A stretch of 64,000 nucleotides of DNA from Thermodesulfatator indicus DSM 15286 (GTDB lineage: Bacteria; Desulfobacterota; Thermodesulfobacteria; Thermodesulfobacteriales; Thermodesulfatatoraceae): positions 434,001-498,000 of the forward strand of contig NC_015681.1 of assembly GCF_000217795.1 (NCBI RefSeq). The letters run 5' to 3'. The notes beneath the pieces are model-generated. The model saw nothing but the letters and a program-made list of their open reading frames with translations. It did no database searches and was not told where the DNA came from. Both the position numbers and the translations under genes were made by a program. How positions within the stretch are numbered: position 1 is the stretch's first letter; each line of letters opens with the position of its first letter. Shown piece after piece: positions 49,314 to 58,806 of this stretch.

Positions 49314-49322
49314 GTTTCCTCC

Positions 49323-49480
49323 TAATCAAAACATTTTTACACGACAAAACATCAAGTGAGGCGACCTAGCCGCAGCGAAATATTTGCTCTCTGTCACTGC
49401 GAGAAGGCCGTTTGGCCGACGAAGTAGTCTCTTTGCCAAGATTACTTCGCTCGCCGTGACAGCCCAAAATTATCATCTGT
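49323..49480 (+). repeat. Divergent fourth relative of the dispersed repeat (copy D)
   Basis: Shares TTTTTACACGACAAA and the terminal CTGTCACTGCGAG...GATTACTTCGCTCGC palindrome with copies A-C, while the middle has drifted. It fills the gap between csrA and fliW. Confidence 0.55.
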
Positions 49481-49500
49481 TTTATGCTCCCAGTAACAAC

Positions 49501-49731
49501 CTACTTTTTCCCTTCACTAAAAAAATCAAGATCATCAAGGCCTACTGAAATATGAGCCGCCCTAACGTTTTCGTCTTGTATTTTCTGATAGACTTCCATA
49601 CGATGTACTGGTACGTGAGAAGGGGCCTTTATGCCTAGTTTTACCTGTTTGCCTTTGACCTCTAGAACCACTATTTCTACCTCATGCCCAATAGCTATGG
49701 ACTCTCCTGTTTTGCGAGTTAATACCAGCAA
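49501..49731 (-). CDS. csrA: Carbon storage regulator CsrA
   Basis: An RNA-binding dimer repressing translation at GGA motifs, here probably of flagellin. [45 protein letters not shown] is the full canonical sequence. Length 76. The start is TTG, with AGGAG 6 bases upstream. It follows flgL by 11 bases, in the common flgL-csrA-fliW order. Confidence 0.97.
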   Translation of the reverse strand: MLVLTRKTGESIAIGHEVEIVVLEVKGKQVKLGIKAPSHVPVHRMEVYQKIQDENVRAAHISVGLDDLDFFSEGKK

Positions 49732-49742
49732 GTCGGACTCCT

Positions 49743-50693
49743 TTAGCTCAGATAGTTAACCAGACTTAGGTTCATAACCTTGGCGGTAGCGGCCAAGGCC
49801 GCCTGGTAAGCCGTTTCCTTGGCTTTAAGCCTGGTGGCCACTTCTAGTAGATCAGCGTCTTGAGCATCGCTTAGGTTCTCTTTGATGGTAGTTTTCAAGT
49901 CATCATAAAGGTTACTTTTTAAATCAAGATGATCCATCCGCGCCCCTAAAGCCGCTCGTTCGTTGGTCAGGTGAGTTAATACCTTGTCAAGTCGGTCTAT
50001 ATGAACCCCGAGTTCTTCTAACTCCCTGTGGGGGTCCGATTGATTGTCAGCCTCAAGGGTCTTTTTAAGGCCTATGAGGGTATCAAAAATACCTGAAGTC
50101 ATAATGGCCTCTCTTCCGTTTCGGCCAATTAAAAGCTTGCCATCGGGAGAATACGAAAAATCCATATCTTCTTCGCCACCGCGGTATACTACATATTCTT
50201 TCACTTCTCCGTTTGGTAAGGCCTCCTTTATCAACTCAAAAGGAGGATGCCCGTCCTCATAACCCGTAGGCTTATCGCCGCCAAAAACGTAGCGGTTACC
50301 GTGGCGGGTGTTAGCCAGGGCTAGGGCCTCAGAAAGTAAGCTGTCAACCTCTTTGGCTATGGCCTCTCGGTTGGCCGGAGACATGGTGCTATTTCGGGCC
50401 TGAATGGCCAGTTGTTTAGCCCTGGTAACTATGTCTTCAAGCCCCTGATATGCCCCTTCCATGGTCCTTAAGTAGGCCTTCCCTTCCCTGATAGAAGTCT
50501 GATAGCGGTCTATTTCCTCAAGGGATTTGCGATAACCAAGGGCCCTTACCAAGTCCACCGGGGCATCCGAAGGCTTTTCGTACTTGACTCCAGAGGCTAT
50601 CTGCGTCTGAAGCTTACGGGTACTTTCAGTCAGGTTGTTTAACTGATACAACATGCTGTCATACATGGTTTTCATGCCAACTCTGAGAGGCAT
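49743..50693 (-). CDS. flgL: Flagellar hook-associated protein FlgL (HAP3)
   Basis: The junction protein between hook and filament. The N-terminal [25 protein letters not shown] aligned to flagellin D0, [29 protein letters not shown] and a C-terminal flagellin-like helix ([25 protein letters not shown]) identify it. Length 316 is normal. The ATG three codons upstream of the first Tyr region is at 50693; an internal ATG is possible. It follows flgK by 15 bases. Confidence 0.95.
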   Translation of the reverse strand: MPLRVGMKTMYDSMLYQLNNLTESTRKLQTQIASGVKYEKPSDAPVDLVRALGYRKSLEEIDRYQTSIREGKAYLRTMEGAYQGLEDIVTRAKQLAIQARNSTMSPANREAIAKEVDSLLSEALALANTRHGNRYVFGGDKPTGYEDGHPPFELIKEALPNGEVKEYVVYRGGEEDMDFSYSPDGKLLIGRNGREAIMTSGIFDTLIGLKKTLEADNQSDPHRELEELGVHIDRLDKVLTHLTNERAALGARMDHLDLKSNLYDDLKTTIKENLSDAQDADLLEVATRLKAKETAYQAALAATAKVMNLSLVNYLS

Positions 50694-50708
50694 CTTTTAC
50701 CCTCCCGC

Positions 50709-53700
50709 TTATCTCTTGCTCTGTATTAACGTATCGAGCATTTCGTCAGCCACCGTTAATATTTTGGCCGAGGCCGAAAAGGCCTGTTGATACTTGATTA
50801 AATTGGCCATCTCCTCGTCAAGGGAGACCCCTGAGATGCTATCGCGCATCATCTTTAGTTGGTTAATCAGGTCTTCCATAAAGGTCTTTGAGTTTTTAAC
50901 GGTCTTCGTGGCAATGCCCACTTCGCCTACAATAGCCGTGTAGTAGTCAGAAATAGAAGCCTCACCAAGCTTTTCGCGACTGGCGTCGGAAAGGGCAGAA
51001 AGCCTCAAGGCATTGCGATTGTCTCCCGGCTGGGGCGCAAAACCCTGAAGGTCGTCTGTCATTGTGCGTGTTTTTATAATGTTCTTCCTAGCGAGATAGG
51101 TGGTCAGGTTACCTTCCGGTGTATTTAAAGAACTTGTCAGCTTAAAAGATACCCAATCATTCTCACCGTCGTTGTCAAGATCCGGGTCGTTTACTCGAAT
51201 GAAAAGTCTGCCAGAATCGTCTATTTCGTAAGAAAAATCAGCTATGCCATCGCTATCATAATCAAGACTGGTTAAATTGTTTAAAAAATCTTCTAAGGTA
51301 AAACTATTGCTAAACGAAATGGTTTCAGTGTGATAAGAAGTTCCATTGGGCTTAAGATAATCTACGGTTATATCTTGAGCCGGAAAAGTAGCGTTTTTGT
51401 CTACCGAAAAGTCCGTAGAAAATAGATAAAGCCCTGTGTTGGAATCAAACCTGTTGGCTTGAAGGGTGGTATCAAAAAGCCCGGAAATACCGGCGTCGTC
51501 TAAAACAAAGCTTCTGGTGTCGTAAAGGCCTGAAGTGTTTACCACCAGCCTTCCTTGACTATCGAACTCAGAGGTAAGCCCGAACTTGGCATTGGCCTCA
51601 CTGTTGTATTTTTGAAGAATCTGAACCACACCTGCTGAAGCGTCTAGGTAAAGACGAAAAGGATCTATTGTTTCATTAGCTTGGTCGGCGTCTATGGGCT
51701 TGCCATTTTCGTCGTAAAGCCAGTTTTCAATAATCCCTACGGGAAAGACCAGATCCTGATAACTATCGTCTTTCTGGTCGGTAGTTCCCTGAGTGTTTAG
51801 AAAGGTCAATCGCCCCCAGGAGTGCAGGGGGTCATTTCCTTCTATTACGAAATAGCTGGTACCTGCCGGGGCTCCACTATCAAGACTTACTACCAGCTCG
51901 TCGTTATTCACATAGGCCTTGAGTTCAGGACTAGCGTCAAAAGCAGCTGCCAGATCATCAAGGTCAATTTGTCCGTTCCCGTTGGTATCAGTTATATTTG
52001 GACTGGTGCCCAAAGTCTTAAAGTTTATACTTTTGAGTTCGTTTCCCTGGGCGTCAAAAAAACGCACCGTAGTCTGACCAGAAAAAATTAGATTTTGGGG
52101 GTCAGCTCCGTTCAACTTAACCACGTATCCACCAGGATGCGTAAAGGGCTCTAGCCCTGAAAAAATCTGTCTATCAGCGATATTTTGTAAAGATAGTTTA
52201 GTTCCGTCCGAAAGATTAAGCTCACCGTCACCGTCCCCTCCGGAAACAGACATTTTAAAAGAAACCGATCCCTCTGGCGGGTTTTCAAGAGAAATAAAAA
52301 GTTTTCCGTGATCTCCTTCGGTAAACCCGGCCCTTAACTCGCTGGTCGCATTAATTAGCGAAACCATGTCTTTTAGGCTTTTGCCGTTAGGAATAGTTAT
52401 TGATGTTCGGCCGGTTTCTTTCCCTTCGGCGTCGTAAAACACAAAATTTAAGCTAACATTGGCTACTTCGTTTATCGTGGTATTTTCGGGATCAGTAAAC
52501 CAAGTCTCACTTTCCTGACGTCCTCTAGCGGAAACATAAGTAGGTACCCAGACTCCCTGGTCTCTTAAGTAAGCCAAGAAGTTGTCAACCGGAGGGGGGG
52601 CTTCTACGCCCAGCTCAAAGTAGGCGTAATTTTTAGACGAATTAGGGTCAAGCTGTAAAACCAGACGGCCGTCACCATCAAAATAGGCCCTCAACCCCTG
52701 AATACCGTCAAGTTTATTGATTATGTCTCTTAAGGTATCGCCTGAAGAAATATCAATGGAAAGCTCCCTTTCTTTGAAACCGTTTTCTGTGTCGTGGAGT
52801 ATCTGCTGGCCTTTGTTATCAAAAAAGCGTATGTAAAGCTTATGCGGCGGATCATTAAAAACGATAGAGTCTGGATTTTGAATGGGAAGACGGCTTTTGT
52901 AAGTGCCAACGAGGCTATTTTCACTACGCCAGGCCTCACGATCAAGACGGGCCGCGGCCAGATACTCAGGGTTTACCGAAAGCTTCTCGTTAAGGCCAAT
53001 GCTTCCCGCGTCAAACCCGGTAAAAAAGGTGTTTAGGCCCGTGGCCGCTAAAATACCCGCGGTGTCATTTGAAAAGGCAAAACCATAGCCTTCCTTGGCC
53101 TGAAAAACAAGGCGCCCTCCCCGCACCAAAGCCTTAACGGAACTATCGGGATCAAAGCCAAGCCCTTTTAACGAGTCGTTTATCTGGCTGGCTACGTCGT
53201 CCATCGTAGCCGTGGAAGGCAAAGCAAAGTCTACTTTAACCGGCGTAATTTTTCCGTTAGGACTTTTTACCCAGACGAAAAGCGAGCCGTCGCCTTTTAT
53301 GTCCTGAAAAAAGGGAAGGCTTTTTAAAGTGCCGTCGCTCTGAAAAGTCCCTTCAAGTTCACCCTCGTAAAACTTAAGCCCCACGCCCTCGGTGTGAATC
53401 TCATTTACCGCTCGAATAAGCTCCTTGGCAAAGAGCTGAAATTTGCCCGTAAGGTTTAGTTCTTCCACCCGGTGGTTGGCGGCCTCGTCGTCAAAACGGC
53501 CAAAGTTTAGAGGGCCGGAAGTAATTTCAAAGCTAAGTTTGCCGCCATCCTGCACCGCGTCTTTCACCACCAGCCGGCCATCCTCGGTAAGATAGGCCTG
53601 GACTTTGTAGTGATAAGCCTTCTCTATGGCGTTTAAAAAGTCGCGTACGGTCTGGGTATCGTCATTGGTGGAGTAACTCCCGGTTATTTCTTCGCCGAAG

Positions 53701-54695
53701 TGGTCCGTGCCGCGAAAGGTGATATTAACACTACCCGTAAGGCCAAGCTCTTTCCAGGTGGTGTTTTCTTTAACCAGCTTGCCGTCAGGGGTAAAAACAT
53801 TGCGCGTTGAAATAACGTACTCGTAGTTCCAGTCATTAGAAATTTGCTCTACAATGCGAAGCCAGCCACCGAGTTTGCCCTGAGAGACTTCTTTGCTGGT
53901 AAGCTTTACTTTTTCGCCACTGTGGCCAAGCCAGTAAACCTCACCGCCGGCCATTTCAAGCTGCCAGTAAGAGTCAATATCTACCAGGTTATAGCCGTTT
54001 CCGAGGATTACCGCGTAAGCACCTTGATTATTCTCAAAGTAACGCACCTGCGTAAGCTCAGAGAGCTTGGCCACCAGTTTATCGCGCTGGTCACGTAGGT
54101 CGTTGGCCTGGTGAAGACCTGACTCTGCCGCGGTTATCTGACGGTTGATCTCGGCAATTTGTTTGGCAAGCTCGTTTATCTCGTTTACTACATCTCGTAG
54201 TTTAAGCCTTACATTTTGCTCAAGGTTAACGATGTTCTGATATTTGTCGCTTATGGCCTCGGCCAGCACTCTTCCCTTCTCAAGCACCACCCGTCGTTCA
54301 GGGATGCCTTCGGCCCGGTTTGAAAGCCCCTGCCAGGAGGTAAAAAAGTCATCAAGCATCTTTGAAAGCCCCAGGGGGTTAGTTTCGTTAAAAAGGCCCT
54401 GAATAAGGTCAAGCCCGGTTTCTTCGGCAGAAAGTAGGCCAAGGTCACTGCGTTTGAGATTTAAGTTGGCTTCAAGAAAAGCGTCAAAATAGCGTTTTAT
54501 CTGTTCTACCTTAACGCCACTTCCCATAGGGCCAGCTGGCCCGGGTGTTGGCGGATAAGGGACGTTAACTACCTTCTGGCGCGAGTAGCCTTCGGTATCC
54601 ACGTTGGCCACATTGTGGCCGGTTACCTGAACGCCCATCTGAAAGGCAAGGAGCGAATTTTTGGCAATGTTTAACGCACTATAAAGGCCTGCCAT
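50709..54695 (-). CDS. flgK: Giant flagellar hook-associated protein FlgK (HAP1)
   Basis: The first hook-filament junction protein, but 1328 residues instead of about 450-650. The ends are canonical: LYSALNIAKNSLLAFQMGVQ, TGHNVANVDTEGYSRQ at the N-terminus, and VSLDEEMANLIKYQQAFSAS, AKILTVADEMLDTLI at the C-terminus. The middle (about 300-1200) is a chain of at least six similar modules. Each reads roughly I.F.D..G, a T..D...INA segment and LRA....DGRLV. They start near residues 325, 470, 620, 750, 875 and 1105. Acidic calcium-type loops occur at about 900 (DTNGNGQIDLDD) and 1177 (DLDNDGENDW). It lies one base after flgN. Confidence 0.93.
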   Translation of the reverse strand: MAGLYSALNIAKNSLLAFQMGVQVTGHNVANVDTEGYSRQKVVNVPYPPTPGPAGPMGSGVKVEQIKRYFDAFLEANLNLKRSDLGLLSAEETGLDLIQGLFNETNPLGLSKMLDDFFTSWQGLSNRAEGIPERRVVLEKGRVLAEAISDKYQNIVNLEQNVRLKLRDVVNEINELAKQIAEINRQITAAESGLHQANDLRDQRDKLVAKLSELTQVRYFENNQGAYAVILGNGYNLVDIDSYWQLEMAGGEVYWLGHSGEKVKLTSKEVSQGKLGGWLRIVEQISNDWNYEYVISTRNVFTPDGKLVKENTTWKELGLTGSVNITFRGTDHFGEEITGSYSTNDDTQTVRDFLNAIEKAYHYKVQAYLTEDGRLVVKDAVQDGGKLSFEITSGPLNFGRFDDEAANHRVEELNLTGKFQLFAKELIRAVNEIHTEGVGLKFYEGELEGTFQSDGTLKSLPFFQDIKGDGSLFVWVKSPNGKITPVKVDFALPSTATMDDVASQINDSLKGLGFDPDSSVKALVRGGRLVFQAKEGYGFAFSNDTAGILAATGLNTFFTGFDAGSIGLNEKLSVNPEYLAAARLDREAWRSENSLVGTYKSRLPIQNPDSIVFNDPPHKLYIRFFDNKGQQILHDTENGFKERELSIDISSGDTLRDIINKLDGIQGLRAYFDGDGRLVLQLDPNSSKNYAYFELGVEAPPPVDNFLAYLRDQGVWVPTYVSARGRQESETWFTDPENTTINEVANVSLNFVFYDAEGKETGRTSITIPNGKSLKDMVSLINATSELRAGFTEGDHGKLFISLENPPEGSVSFKMSVSGGDGDGELNLSDGTKLSLQNIADRQIFSGLEPFTHPGGYVVKLNGADPQNLIFSGQTTVRFFDAQGNELKSINFKTLGTSPNITDTNGNGQIDLDDLAAAFDASPELKAYVNNDELVVSLDSGAPAGTSYFVIEGNDPLHSWGRLTFLNTQGTTDQKDDSYQDLVFPVGIIENWLYDENGKPIDADQANETIDPFRLYLDASAGVVQILQKYNSEANAKFGLTSEFDSQGRLVVNTSGLYDTRSFVLDDAGISGLFDTTLQANRFDSNTGLYLFSTDFSVDKNATFPAQDITVDYLKPNGTSYHTETISFSNSFTLEDFLNNLTSLDYDSDGIADFSYEIDDSGRLFIRVNDPDLDNDGENDWVSFKLTSSLNTPEGNLTTYLARKNIIKTRTMTDDLQGFAPQPGDNRNALRLSALSDASREKLGEASISDYYTAIVGEVGIATKTVKNSKTFMEDLINQLKMMRDSISGVSLDEEMANLIKYQQAFSASAKILTVADEMLDTLIQSKR

Positions 54696-54696
54696 T

Positions 54697-55029
54697 TTAC
54701 ACCTCTACGCTTAAGAGCTGCGCTCCTTTTAAGTTTCTGGCCTTGCCCTGGGGTGAATAAGAACCTTTGGGTGAAAGCTGGGCCCCTAAAAAACGGTAGG
54801 CCTCTTCAATAAAGGCCAGCCCGGCTTTAAGGAGCATCTGGTTATGCTCACTCAGGCGGGTAATCTCTTGCCGCAGTTCGCGGGAAAGCGGAGCCTTTTT
54901 AAGGCCTGGGTCTTTCAGGAGCACTTCTTTTTCTTTCAGACAATCAAGAAGTTTTTCTATGTCGCCAGAAATTATGGCCTTGCGTTCTTTTTCTAAGATT
55001 TCCACAAGCCTTTGCCAGGGATTTTTCAT
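54697..55029 (-). CDS. flgN: Flagellar chaperone FlgN
   Basis: A 110-residue helical protein (RLVEILEKERKAIISGDIEKL, LSRELRQEITRLSEHNQML) matching the FlgN family, the export chaperone for FlgK and FlgL. It has a strong AGGAGG ribosome-binding site and lies directly before flgK, so the two are co-translated. It starts the operon flgN-flgK-flgL-csrA after a repeat-containing gap. Confidence 0.85.
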   Translation of the reverse strand: MKNPWQRLVEILEKERKAIISGDIEKLLDCLKEKEVLLKDPGLKKAPLSRELRQEITRLSEHNQMLLKAGLAFIEEAYRFLGAQLSPKGSYSPQGKARNLKGAQLLSVEV

Positions 55030-55067
55030 GGCCTACCTCCTGTTTGTATTGTGACCTCGGTCTATGA

Positions 55068-55175
55068 GACTGCTTCGCTCCGCTCGCAGTGACAGAGAAA
55101 GGATGTCATTGCGAGCCCTTTTTTCTAATTCGTCATTGCGAGCGAGCGTTAGCGAGCGAAGCAATCTCTTGCAAA
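55068..55175. repeat. REP-like repeat between flgJ and flgN
   Basis: GAGACTGCTTCGCTCCGCTCGCAGTGACAG, then TGTCATTGCGAGCCC and GTCATTGCGAGCGAGCGTTAGC, form imperfect palindromes of the same family as elsewhere. The short ORF at 55089 is an artefact of it. Confidence 0.7.
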
Positions 55176-55193
55176 GTAGAAAGGCATCTCTCA

Positions 55194-55508
55194 TCATTTA
55201 CTCCCGGCCATTTTCCCGTATTTACGGCTGAGCTCCCGGTAAAGCATTTTCGAAAGACCGGTACCTCTTTCCGCCATCTTTAAAGAAACTTCCTGATAAA
55301 AAAGGTCTTCGTACATATCTCTCTGAAAACTTTTTGGCCAGAACCCGCTCTCAGGTATAGTTTTTTTAAGGCCCTTTAAAATCTGATAAAGGAAAATAGC
55401 TTCAAACTCCTGACAGGCCTTACGAAGGGCCTTGTCTTTATGCTTTTGAGCAAGCCTTTCCAGCTGATAAACACTTTTTAGGTCAAAACCTGTAAGCTTC
55501 ATACCCAC
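55194..55508 (-). CDS. flgJ: Rod-binding protein (FlgJ N-terminal domain)
   Basis: A 104-residue protein corresponding to the Rod-binding domain of FlgJ only: LRKACQEFEAIFLYQILKGLKKTIPESGF, FYQEVSLKMAERGTGLSKMLY. The muramidase domain of enterobacterial FlgJ is absent, as in many non-gamma-proteobacteria, so a separate hydrolase must open the wall for the rod. It abuts flgI (one base). Confidence 0.93.
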   Translation of the reverse strand: MGMKLTGFDLKSVYQLERLAQKHKDKALRKACQEFEAIFLYQILKGLKKTIPESGFWPKSFQRDMYEDLFYQEVSLKMAERGTGLSKMLYRELSRKYGKMAGSK

Positions 55509-56600
55509 CTACATGATGATGAGTTCGGCCTGTAAAGCCCCGGCCCTTTTTATAGCCTGAAAAATGGCAATCAAGTCCCGCGGGGTGGCCCCTACGGCGT
55601 TTAGCGCCCGCACAAGCTCCCCAATGCTAACTCCTTCTTCAAGCACCACGAGTCTAGCCTTCTCTTCTTTCACCTGAAGCTGAGTTTGGGGTACCACGGT
55701 TGTTTGCCCTGCAGAAAATGGCGGCGGCTGAATAACCTGAGGAGTCTCTTTTATTTGCACCGAGAGATTTCCGTGGGCAATAGCCACTTTGGAAATACGT
55801 ACGTTTTCACCCATAACCACGGTACCGGTGCGTTCGTCTATTACCACGCGGGCGGGTACATCTGGCTCAACAGAAAGGTCTCCAATGTCCGCTAGAAGAG
55901 AAACCACCTTGCCGCGGTAGCTAGGCGGCACGTAAAGAGCCAAAGTGCGCCCGTCAAGGGGTTTGGCGTAAGGGCCATTAAGATAGGCGTTTATGGCCTC
56001 AGCCGCCCGGGCTACGGTAGTAAAGTCAGTGTCCCGAAAAGAAAGCCGCAAAACTCCTTTGCCGTTTATGTTTACTTTGACTTCTCTTTCCACAATGGCC
56101 CCTGAAGGAATTTTCCCCACCGTAAGAAAATTTTTCTGGGCAGCGGCTCCCGCTCCGGCTGCTCCAAAACCACCCAAAGAAATTGGCCCCTGGGCCAGGG
56201 CATAAACCTGGCCGTCAGGGCCACGGAGGGGGGTTAAGAGCAGAGTGCCTCCCTGGAGGCTCTTGGCATCACCAATAGAGGACACTGTTACATCTATACG
56301 TTGACCAGCCCGCACAAAAGGTGGAAGCTCAGCGGTAACCATCACCGCGGCTACGTTTTTGAGTTTCACCTGATTGCGGTCCACGTGAACGCCAAAGCGT
56401 TCAAGCATATTCACTACCGACTGCACAGCAAACTGGCTCTGGGCCCCATCACCTGTACCCTGGAGCCCCACCATAATGCCGTAGCCAATCAAATTATTGG
56501 AGCGCACGCCCTCAATGTTTATCAGGTCTTTGAGGCGGGTGGCGTAAGCGGCGTTCAGACTAAAAAATGTGGCTAACAGCACCATCAGAAAGCGCTTCAC
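55509..56600 (-). CDS. flgI: Flagellar P-ring protein FlgI
   Basis: The periplasmic P-ring subunit of 363 residues with a signal peptide (about 1-20). RLKDLINIEGVRSNNLIGYGIMVGLQGTGD is the signature, followed by PLRGPDGQVYALAQGP and the C-terminal VSIGELVRALNAVGATPRDLI. It is encoded between flgH and flgJ, 10 bases after flgH. Its presence with flgH proves a Gram-negative envelope. Confidence 0.97.
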   Translation of the reverse strand: MKRFLMVLLATFFSLNAAYATRLKDLINIEGVRSNNLIGYGIMVGLQGTGDGAQSQFAVQSVVNMLERFGVHVDRNQVKLKNVAAVMVTAELPPFVRAGQRIDVTVSSIGDAKSLQGGTLLLTPLRGPDGQVYALAQGPISLGGFGAAGAGAAAQKNFLTVGKIPSGAIVEREVKVNINGKGVLRLSFRDTDFTTVARAAEAINAYLNGPYAKPLDGRTLALYVPPSYRGKVVSLLADIGDLSVEPDVPARVVIDERTGTVVMGENVRISKVAIAHGNLSVQIKETPQVIQPPPFSAGQTTVVPQTQLQVKEEKARLVVLEEGVSIGELVRALNAVGATPRDLIAIFQAIKRAGALQAELIIM

Positions 56601-56610
56601 AGCTCACCTC

Positions 56611-57309
56611 CTAAAATGGCCATATCACTTGAAGGGCTCGGGATAACCAGCCTGGGCCTCGAGTAGCCAGTGCGGCTGGCCCCCTGCCACTGTATTCAAT
56701 ACGCGCATCAGCAATTTGGGTAGATAATACGGTGTTATCCGCCGCTATATCCTCCGGACGCACAATGCCTGTAATGGTTATGTATTCGAGATTTTCATCC
56801 TGGCGCACAGTGCGCACCCCTTGAATTACAAGGTTCCCATTGGGAAGCACCTGCACCACTCTGGCGGTAATAGTGGCCACAATGTTGGTGGCACGCGAAA
56901 GCTGGCCCTGACCATCTGTAGAGGTGTTAATGCCCCCACTAAACATGGGATCTGCCTGGAAGCGGCGATTACTTTCCTCGAGGGCTTTTTCAAAGCCAAG
57001 CATAGCCTTGACCCCGGCGTTAGCTTCAGATTTCCTAGCAATTTTGTTGCTCACCTTGCTTGAACTCTGGTAGTTCTCAAGGATTTTAACGGTGATAACG
57101 TCTCCTACCCGCCGGGCCCGGTGGTCTTCAAAGAAAAAACTCTGGTTCCCGGCATAAAGTGATCCTTCTTTGGGCTTCTCTTGTTTGGAGACAGGCACGT
57201 AAACTTTAGGTGGCGGTGGTGGCTCTATGGCCACATTCTTGGGCGGCCCACAGGCCGAAAGCCCTAAAACCAAAAGCAGCGCACTCAAAATCGTCAATTT
57301 TTTGACCAT
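56611..57309 (-). CDS. flgH: Flagellar L-ring lipoprotein FlgH
   Basis: An outer-membrane ring subunit. A lipoprotein signal with lipobox LSAC at about residues 17-20, then SLYAGNQSFFFEDHRARRVGDVITVKI and VVQVLPNGNLVIQGVRTVRQDEN are family landmarks. Length 232 is normal. The start shares one base with the flgA stop. Confidence 0.97.
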   Translation of the reverse strand: MVKKLTILSALLLVLGLSACGPPKNVAIEPPPPPKVYVPVSKQEKPKEGSLYAGNQSFFFEDHRARRVGDVITVKILENYQSSSKVSNKIARKSEANAGVKAMLGFEKALEESNRRFQADPMFSGGINTSTDGQGQLSRATNIVATITARVVQVLPNGNLVIQGVRTVRQDENLEYITITGIVRPEDIAADNTVLSTQIADARIEYSGRGPAALATRGPGWLSRALQVIWPF

Positions 57310-58007
57310 TAGAACTTCACCTCCACGGTGCCCGCGTCAACCACCTGGGCAAAAATTTCTCTTTTGCTGGAAAGATTGCGCACCCGGATTATTTCTCCCG
57401 GGCAGCCATCCTGACGAGCTTCTCCCAGAGCAGTAACAGTAAAATTTGGCCCCTTGGCCACAATGCGGACTATTTTTCCGCGCTTAACCACCGGGGGAAC
57501 CTCAAGGGCGTAAGCCCTGATAACCTGCCCCGGCCGCACACTCACTTTTAGCCTTTTACCAAGGGCATCAGCCAGGGAAGTAAGTGCATCTTGAGGCAGA
57601 CGGCTCACCGGCCGCTTCTCAAGGGCCACGTCAACAGCGTCAATGACCTCGTGCCGACCAAGAGGCCTTTTAGCCACGAGCACCGGCACATAGGCCTCCA
57701 CAAAGCCCATCACCCGCACCCGAGCAATAACCCTTTCTTTTCGGTAAAAATCAACAAGCATGGTGTTTAACCCGAGCTTCGGACGGCCTTTTAGACGAAC
57801 AACAGAAGAGGTTCCATCTGGAAGCTCAACGCGCTCTGGCTCAACGATGAGCCTTTCAAGCTTGATTTCGCCTTTAACCCAGGTAAGCCTTTCGGAGACT
57901 TCTTTCAAAAAAAGCTTATGGAAAAAGGCCTGGTCATAAGTTTTGGCCCAGAGGTTAGGGGTCATGAAAAAAAACGTCAAAATTATGACAGGTAAAACTT
58001 TTCTCAT
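57309..58007 (-). CDS. flgA: Flagella basal body P-ring formation protein FlgA
   Basis: A periplasmic chaperone for P-ring assembly. Signal peptide (about 1-21), then a SAF-type domain VPVLVAKRPLGRHEVIDAVDV and the C-terminal VRPGQVIRAYALEVPPVVKRGKIVRI, GEARQDGCPGEIIRVRNLSSKR. Length 232 is normal. It lies 6 bases after flgG and overlaps flgH by 1 base. Confidence 0.95.
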   Translation of the reverse strand: MRKVLPVIILTFFFMTPNLWAKTYDQAFFHKLFLKEVSERLTWVKGEIKLERLIVEPERVELPDGTSSVVRLKGRPKLGLNTMLVDFYRKERVIARVRVMGFVEAYVPVLVAKRPLGRHEVIDAVDVALEKRPVSRLPQDALTSLADALGKRLKVSVRPGQVIRAYALEVPPVVKRGKIVRIVAKGPNFTVTALGEARQDGCPGEIIRVRNLSSKREIFAQVVDAGTVEVKF

Positions 58008-58013
58008 AGCCCT

Positions 58014-58796
58014 TTACCGTTTCACGTTATTGGCCATTTCAAGAAGGCTGTCGGCAGTTTGTATGGTCTTGGAGTTGGCTTCATAAGCCCGCTGGGTAAC
58101 AATCATCTGGACCATCTCTTCCACCACGTCCACGTTTGACATTTCAAGATAGCCCTGAGCAATGGTGCCAAAGCCTTCAGAGCCGGGGGTGCCTTCAATT
58201 ACATCGCCGGCAGCGTCGGTGGCCTGCAAAAGGTTTCGGCCCATAGCATAAAGGCCGGCTGGATTCGGGAAGTCATAAAGAAGGATCTGGCCAAGATTCT
58301 GGGTGGTGCCATCGCCCATGACCGCGGTCACCTGGCCGTCTTGCGTTATTTCAAGGCGCACCGTGCCCTGAGGGACGGTAATCTCTGGCTGGAGTTTGTA
58401 ACCATCAGGGGTGACGATGTAGCCGTCGCGGTCAATCTTAAATTGCCCGGCCCGGGTATAAAACTCCTCACCGTTAACGATAACTTTGAAAAAGCCTCGG
58501 CCCTCTATGGCGAGATCTAGCTCGTTGTTAGTCTGTTCGTATTCACCCTGGGTAAAGATTTTTTCCACGGAAACTGGGCGTACCCCAAGGCCTATCTCCA
58601 TGCCCACCGGCACCTGTGAACCCTCGCCGTTTAAGGCGCCGGCAAGCTTAAGCTTCTGATACATGAGGTCCTGAAAATCAGGACGACTTTTCTTAAACCC
58701 GGCGGTGTTTACGTTAGCCAGGTTGTTGGCAATCACATCAAGCTTTAATTGCTGAGCCTGCATGCCGGTGGCCGCGGACCATAAACTCCTTATCAT
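58014..58796 (-). CDS. flgG: Flagellar distal rod protein FlgG
   Basis: A rod subunit of 260 residues. [22 protein letters not shown] and [23 protein letters not shown] at the N-terminus and [20 protein letters not shown] at the C-terminus are canonical. The ATG at 58796 is chosen because AAGGAGGAG stands 3-4 bases upstream; the frame open to 58829 would begin inside flgF. It lies 10 bases after flgF. Confidence 0.97.
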   Translation of the reverse strand: MIRSLWSAATGMQAQQLKLDVIANNLANVNTAGFKKSRPDFQDLMYQKLKLAGALNGEGSQVPVGMEIGLGVRPVSVEKIFTQGEYEQTNNELDLAIEGRGFFKVIVNGEEFYTRAGQFKIDRDGYIVTPDGYKLQPEITVPQGTVRLEITQDGQVTAVMGDGTTQNLGQILLYDFPNPAGLYAMGRNLLQATDAAGDVIEGTPGSEGFGTIAQGYLEMSNVDVVEEMVQMIVTQRAYEANSKTIQTADSLLEMANNVKR

Positions 58797-58806
58797 TTTC
58801 TCCTCC

